Shown here: piece by piece, positions 1-64,000 of the stretch
Layout of the letters: the number at the start of each line of letters is the position of its first letter
How positions within the stretch are numbered: the first letter of the stretch is position 1
DNA from: Glandiceps talaboti
Lineage: Eukaryota > Hemichordata > Enteropneusta > Spengelidae
Direction of reading: 5' to 3'
DNA: 64,000 bases
Assembly (NCBI RefSeq): GCF_964340395.1
Contig: NC_135569.1
Coordinates: 19,319,957-19,383,956, forward strand
Translations under genes and position numbers: made by a program
Notes under the pieces: model-generated
What the model was told of the DNA's origin: nothing
The model's input: only the letters and a program-made list of their open reading frames with translations
The model's database searches: none

Positions 1-360
1 CAATCGGTCTGATGTTTTTTTTTTATTTTTAATTTGTTTACATACATACACAAATATATCCACATGTGCACACACACACACGCGCGCACGCACACACTCA
101 TACCACAGTTTACATTTTTGACCAAAACTCTAAAATAATATGCATGTCAATGATTTGTATATCTTATGGGTGTTCTTCTAGATTACTCACACTAGAAACA
201 TCCTCACCAAATTTCAGACTGATGGGCCAGCTTTTTGACAAGAAATCACAATTTTAGGCTTTATTTGGATATCAATAATTATGTCATATTGATGGTCTTG
301 ACTAATTCCTCATCCTAACACACACCTACAAACATTCCCATAAAGCTCATCAAGCATTAC
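1..360 (+). mobile_element. Copy of CA-tailed dispersed repeat (partial)
   Basis: It begins with 'caatcggtctgatg' and has a CA/CG-rich microsatellite, then 'caccaaatttcagactgat' and 'tttgacaagaaatcac'-type blocks. The same blocks recur at 8050-9065, 11350-12540 and 49500-50060. No protein was recognised. Confidence 0.55.
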
Positions 361-417
361 TGTGAGGATCAAGAATTAAAGTGAATTGAATATGCACACT
401 ATAGTATTTTATATTTG

Positions 418-1327
418 TGGACAGTACCACTTGGGGACTACAGGTGGACACAGATGCACAATTGCATGCACACATACTACTTGGGGACTGCAGGTGGACA
501 CGGATGCAGGAAAGCATGCACATCAGTTGGGGACTACAGGTGGACATGGATAGTGAATTCATTCACATCAGTCGGGGAATACAGGTGGACACGGATGCAC
601 AATTCTATGCATATCAGTAGGGATGGACATGGATACATGAATACATGCAAAGCAGTTGGGGATCGGACTACAGGTCGACACGGATGCATGAATGCATGCA
701 CATCAGTTGGGGATCGGACTACAGGTCGACATGGAGGCATGAATGCATGCGCATCAGTTGGGGATCGGACTACAGGTCGACACGGATGCATGAATGCATG
801 CAAATCAGTTGGGGATCGGACTACAGGTGGACATGGATACATGAATACATGCACATCAGTTGGGGATCGGACTACAGGTCGACATGGAGGCATGAATGCA
901 TGCACATCAGTTGGGGATCGGACTACAGGTCGACATGGAGGCATGAATGCATGCGCATCAGTTGGGGATCGGACTACAGGTGGACACGGATGCATGAATG
1001 CATGCAAATCAGTTGGGGATCGGACTACAGGTGGACATGGATACATGAATGCATGCACATCAGTTGGGGATCGGACTACAGGTGGACATGGAGGCATGAA
1101 TGCATGCGCATCAGTTGGGGATCGGACTACAGGTGGACACGGATGCATGAATGCATGCAAATCAGTTGGGGATCGGACTACAGGTGGACATGGATACATG
1201 AATGCATGCACATCAGTTGGGGATCGGACTACAGGTCGACACGGATGCATGAATGCATGCAAATCAGTTGGGGATCGGACTACAGGTGGACATGGATACA
1301 TGAATGCATGCAAATCAGTTGGGGATT
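418..1327. repeat. 51-bp minisatellite (about 16 units)
   Basis: The units share 'gttggggatcggactacagg', 'gacacggatgcatgaatg' and 'catgca'. The first five units lack the 'atcgg' part. Because 51 is a multiple of 3, several frames stay open, but no gene is implied. About five units carry the octamer ATGCAAAT. Confidence 0.95.
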
Positions 1328-1410
1328 AAATTTCAATATATCATTCTGTTTTCAAGTATTTGTAGTTTTTTTTATCATTTAATTGTACATGTCACACAGA
1401 TTTAACATTT

Positions 1411-1478
1411 TTTTGGTCTGTGCCTTCAGTTTGATGATTCTTATTTTGGTCTGTGCCTTCAGTTTGATGATTTTTATT
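1411..1478. repeat. 33-bp duplication
   Basis: Two tandem copies of 'ttggtctgtgccttcag' plus 'tttgatgatt' lie in the intron just 3' of the last visible ankyrin exon. Confidence 0.85.
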
Positions 1479-1534
1479 TTGAAAGAAAGCTACATATGTG
1501 TAAAGTTTGTTTGGTTTACTTGAAGAGATCTTAC

Positions 1535-62405
<60,871 letters not shown>

Positions 62406-62754
62406 CTGGAAAGATAACAAATAAAATTAACATATTATTTAAATACCGGTATGTAGTCAAGGGTAAGCCTGAGTAACATTATATTATATTTTTAACTGTA
62501 TGAGAGACAGTGATAGATCATCAATGTTTATATCGTTACTCTTAATAGTTTTTTATCTAATATTTGGGATATAAAATCATTCAATACTATAGTACATATG
62601 ATTTCAAAATATCATCTATGGTATTGCAGCACAATAGTAAAATCTGTTATATTCCAAAAAAAAATGTTTATTAATATGCAAATCAATATTTGTTACCCAG
62701 GCAATATGTACCATTCTTAGACTGTTGGTATGGCGTCGTTTTGTTGATAGAATG

Positions 62755-64000
62755 ATTTCATCAGTACTTTCAGTATGGAGTTCTAATAGTAGAATGATTT
62801 CATCAGTACTTTTAGTATGGAGTTCTAATAGTAGAATGATTTCATCAGTACTTTCAGTATGGAGTTCTAATAGTAGAATGATTTCATCAGTACTTTTAGT
62901 ATGGAGTTCTAATAGTAGAATGATTTCATCAGTACTTTCAGTATGGAGTTCTAATAATAGAATGATTTCATCAGTACTTTCACTATGGAGTTCTAATAGT
63001 AGAATGATTTCATCAATACTTTCAGTATGGAGTTCTAATAGTAGAATGATTTCATCAGTACTTTTAGTATGGAGTTCTAATAGTAGAATGATTTCATCAG
63101 TACTTTCAGTATGGAGTTCTAATAGTAGAATGATTTCATCAGTACTTTCAGTATGGAGTTCTAATAGTAGAATGATTTCATCAGTACTTTTAGTATGGAG
63201 TTCTAATAGTACAATGATTTCATCAATACTTTCACTATGGAGTTCTAATAGTAGAATGATTTCATCAGTACCTTTAGTATGGAGTTCTAATAATAGAATG
63301 ATTTCATCAGTACTTTCACTATGGAGTTCTAATAGTACAATGATTTCATCAGTACTTTCACTATGGAGTTCTAATAGTACAATGATTTCATCAGTACTTT
63401 CACTATGGAGTTCTAATAATAGAATGATTTCATCAGTACTTTCACTATGGCGTTCTAATAGTAGAATGATTTCATCAGTACTTTCAGTATGGAGTTCTAA
63501 TAAATAGAATGATTTCATCAGTACTTTCAGTATGGAGTTCTAATAGTAGAATGATTTCATCAGTACTTTCAGTATGGAGTTCTAATAGTAGAATGATTTC
63601 ATCAGTACTTTCACTATGGAGTTCTAATAATAGAATGATTTCATCAGTACTTTCACTATGGAGTTCTAATAGTAGAATGATTTCATCAGTACTTTCACTA
63701 TGGAGTTCTAATAAATAGAATGATTTCATCAGTACTTTCAGTATGGAGTTCTAATAATAGAATGATTTCATCAGTACTTTCACTATGGAGTTCTAATAGT
63801 AGAATGATTTCATCAGTACTTTCACTATGGAGTTCTAATAGTAGAATGATTTCATCAGTACTTTCACTATGGAGTTCTAATAGTAGAATGATTTCATCAG
63901 TACTTTCACTATGGAGTTCTAATAATAGAATGATTTCATCAGTACTTTCACTATGGAGTTCTAATAGTAGAATGATTTTATCAGTACTTTCACTATGGAG
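62755..64000. repeat. 42-bp minisatellite running off the window (about 30 units)
   Basis: Units contain 'agaatgatttcatcagtact' and 'tcagtatggagttctaata'. 42 is a multiple of 3, giving 14-residue periodic open frames on both strands that I do not regard as coding. Confidence 0.96.

Noticed and set aside
415-1382. Open frames on both strands through the 51-bp array
   Set aside because: Unit length divisible by 3 keeps frames open on both strands. It lies in the intron 3' of the last visible ankyrin exon; pure repeat artefact.
62616-63729. Open frames on both strands of the 42-bp array
   Set aside because: 14-residue periodic peptides on both strands; repeat artefact.

Overview
This window looks like nuclear DNA from an invertebrate animal. 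It has small phased exons with GT-AG introns, tRNA-derived SINEs, non-LTR retrotransposon remnants, a pogo/Tigger element and very many tandem repeats. Cephalochordate (amphioxus) is my best guess. The main reason is that several intronic minisatellites embrace exon-intron boundaries, which I recall being described in amphioxus genes; that memory and the species should be checked by a search.

The backbone is one minus-strand gene that fills the window and runs off both ends. It encodes an ACAP-type Arf GTPase-activating protein (BAR - PH - ArfGAP zinc finger - ankyrin repeats). I placed 18 exons from 62405 down to 1535. All have splice sites and compatible phases, giving about 617 codons. The first BAR exons lie beyond base 64000 and the last ankyrin/C-terminal exons lie before base 1.

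The largest intron (31644-49124, about 17.5 kb) holds two candidate nested genes pointing at each other. One is on the minus strand (48728 to 44827) and encodes an unrecognised basic-to-acidic protein with at least one apparent frameshift. The other is on the plus strand (38051 to 41827) and encodes a small unrecognised protein. Both start near an NRF1-like GCATGCGC motif.

Mobile DNA includes an RTE-like LINE (27907-28945), a CR1/L2-like LINE on the minus strand (53245-54115), a Tigger element with only a CENP-B-type HTH reading frame (58667-59921), a TIR element with a TAA duplication carrying its own minisatellite (29239-31558), two more inverted-repeat elements (40386-41148 and 44993-45780), two tRNA-type SINEs, and several copies of CA-tailed or hairpin-ended repeats.

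Minisatellites (25-112 bp units) occupy roughly 28 kb when their spans are added. The most striking observation is that five of the 36 visible exon edges of the ACAP gene have been tandemly duplicated together with their splice site: the donors of exons at 62222, 18083 and 10851, and the acceptors at 27587 and 1644. Two of these have grown into arrays of about 10 and 28 units full of decoy splice sites.
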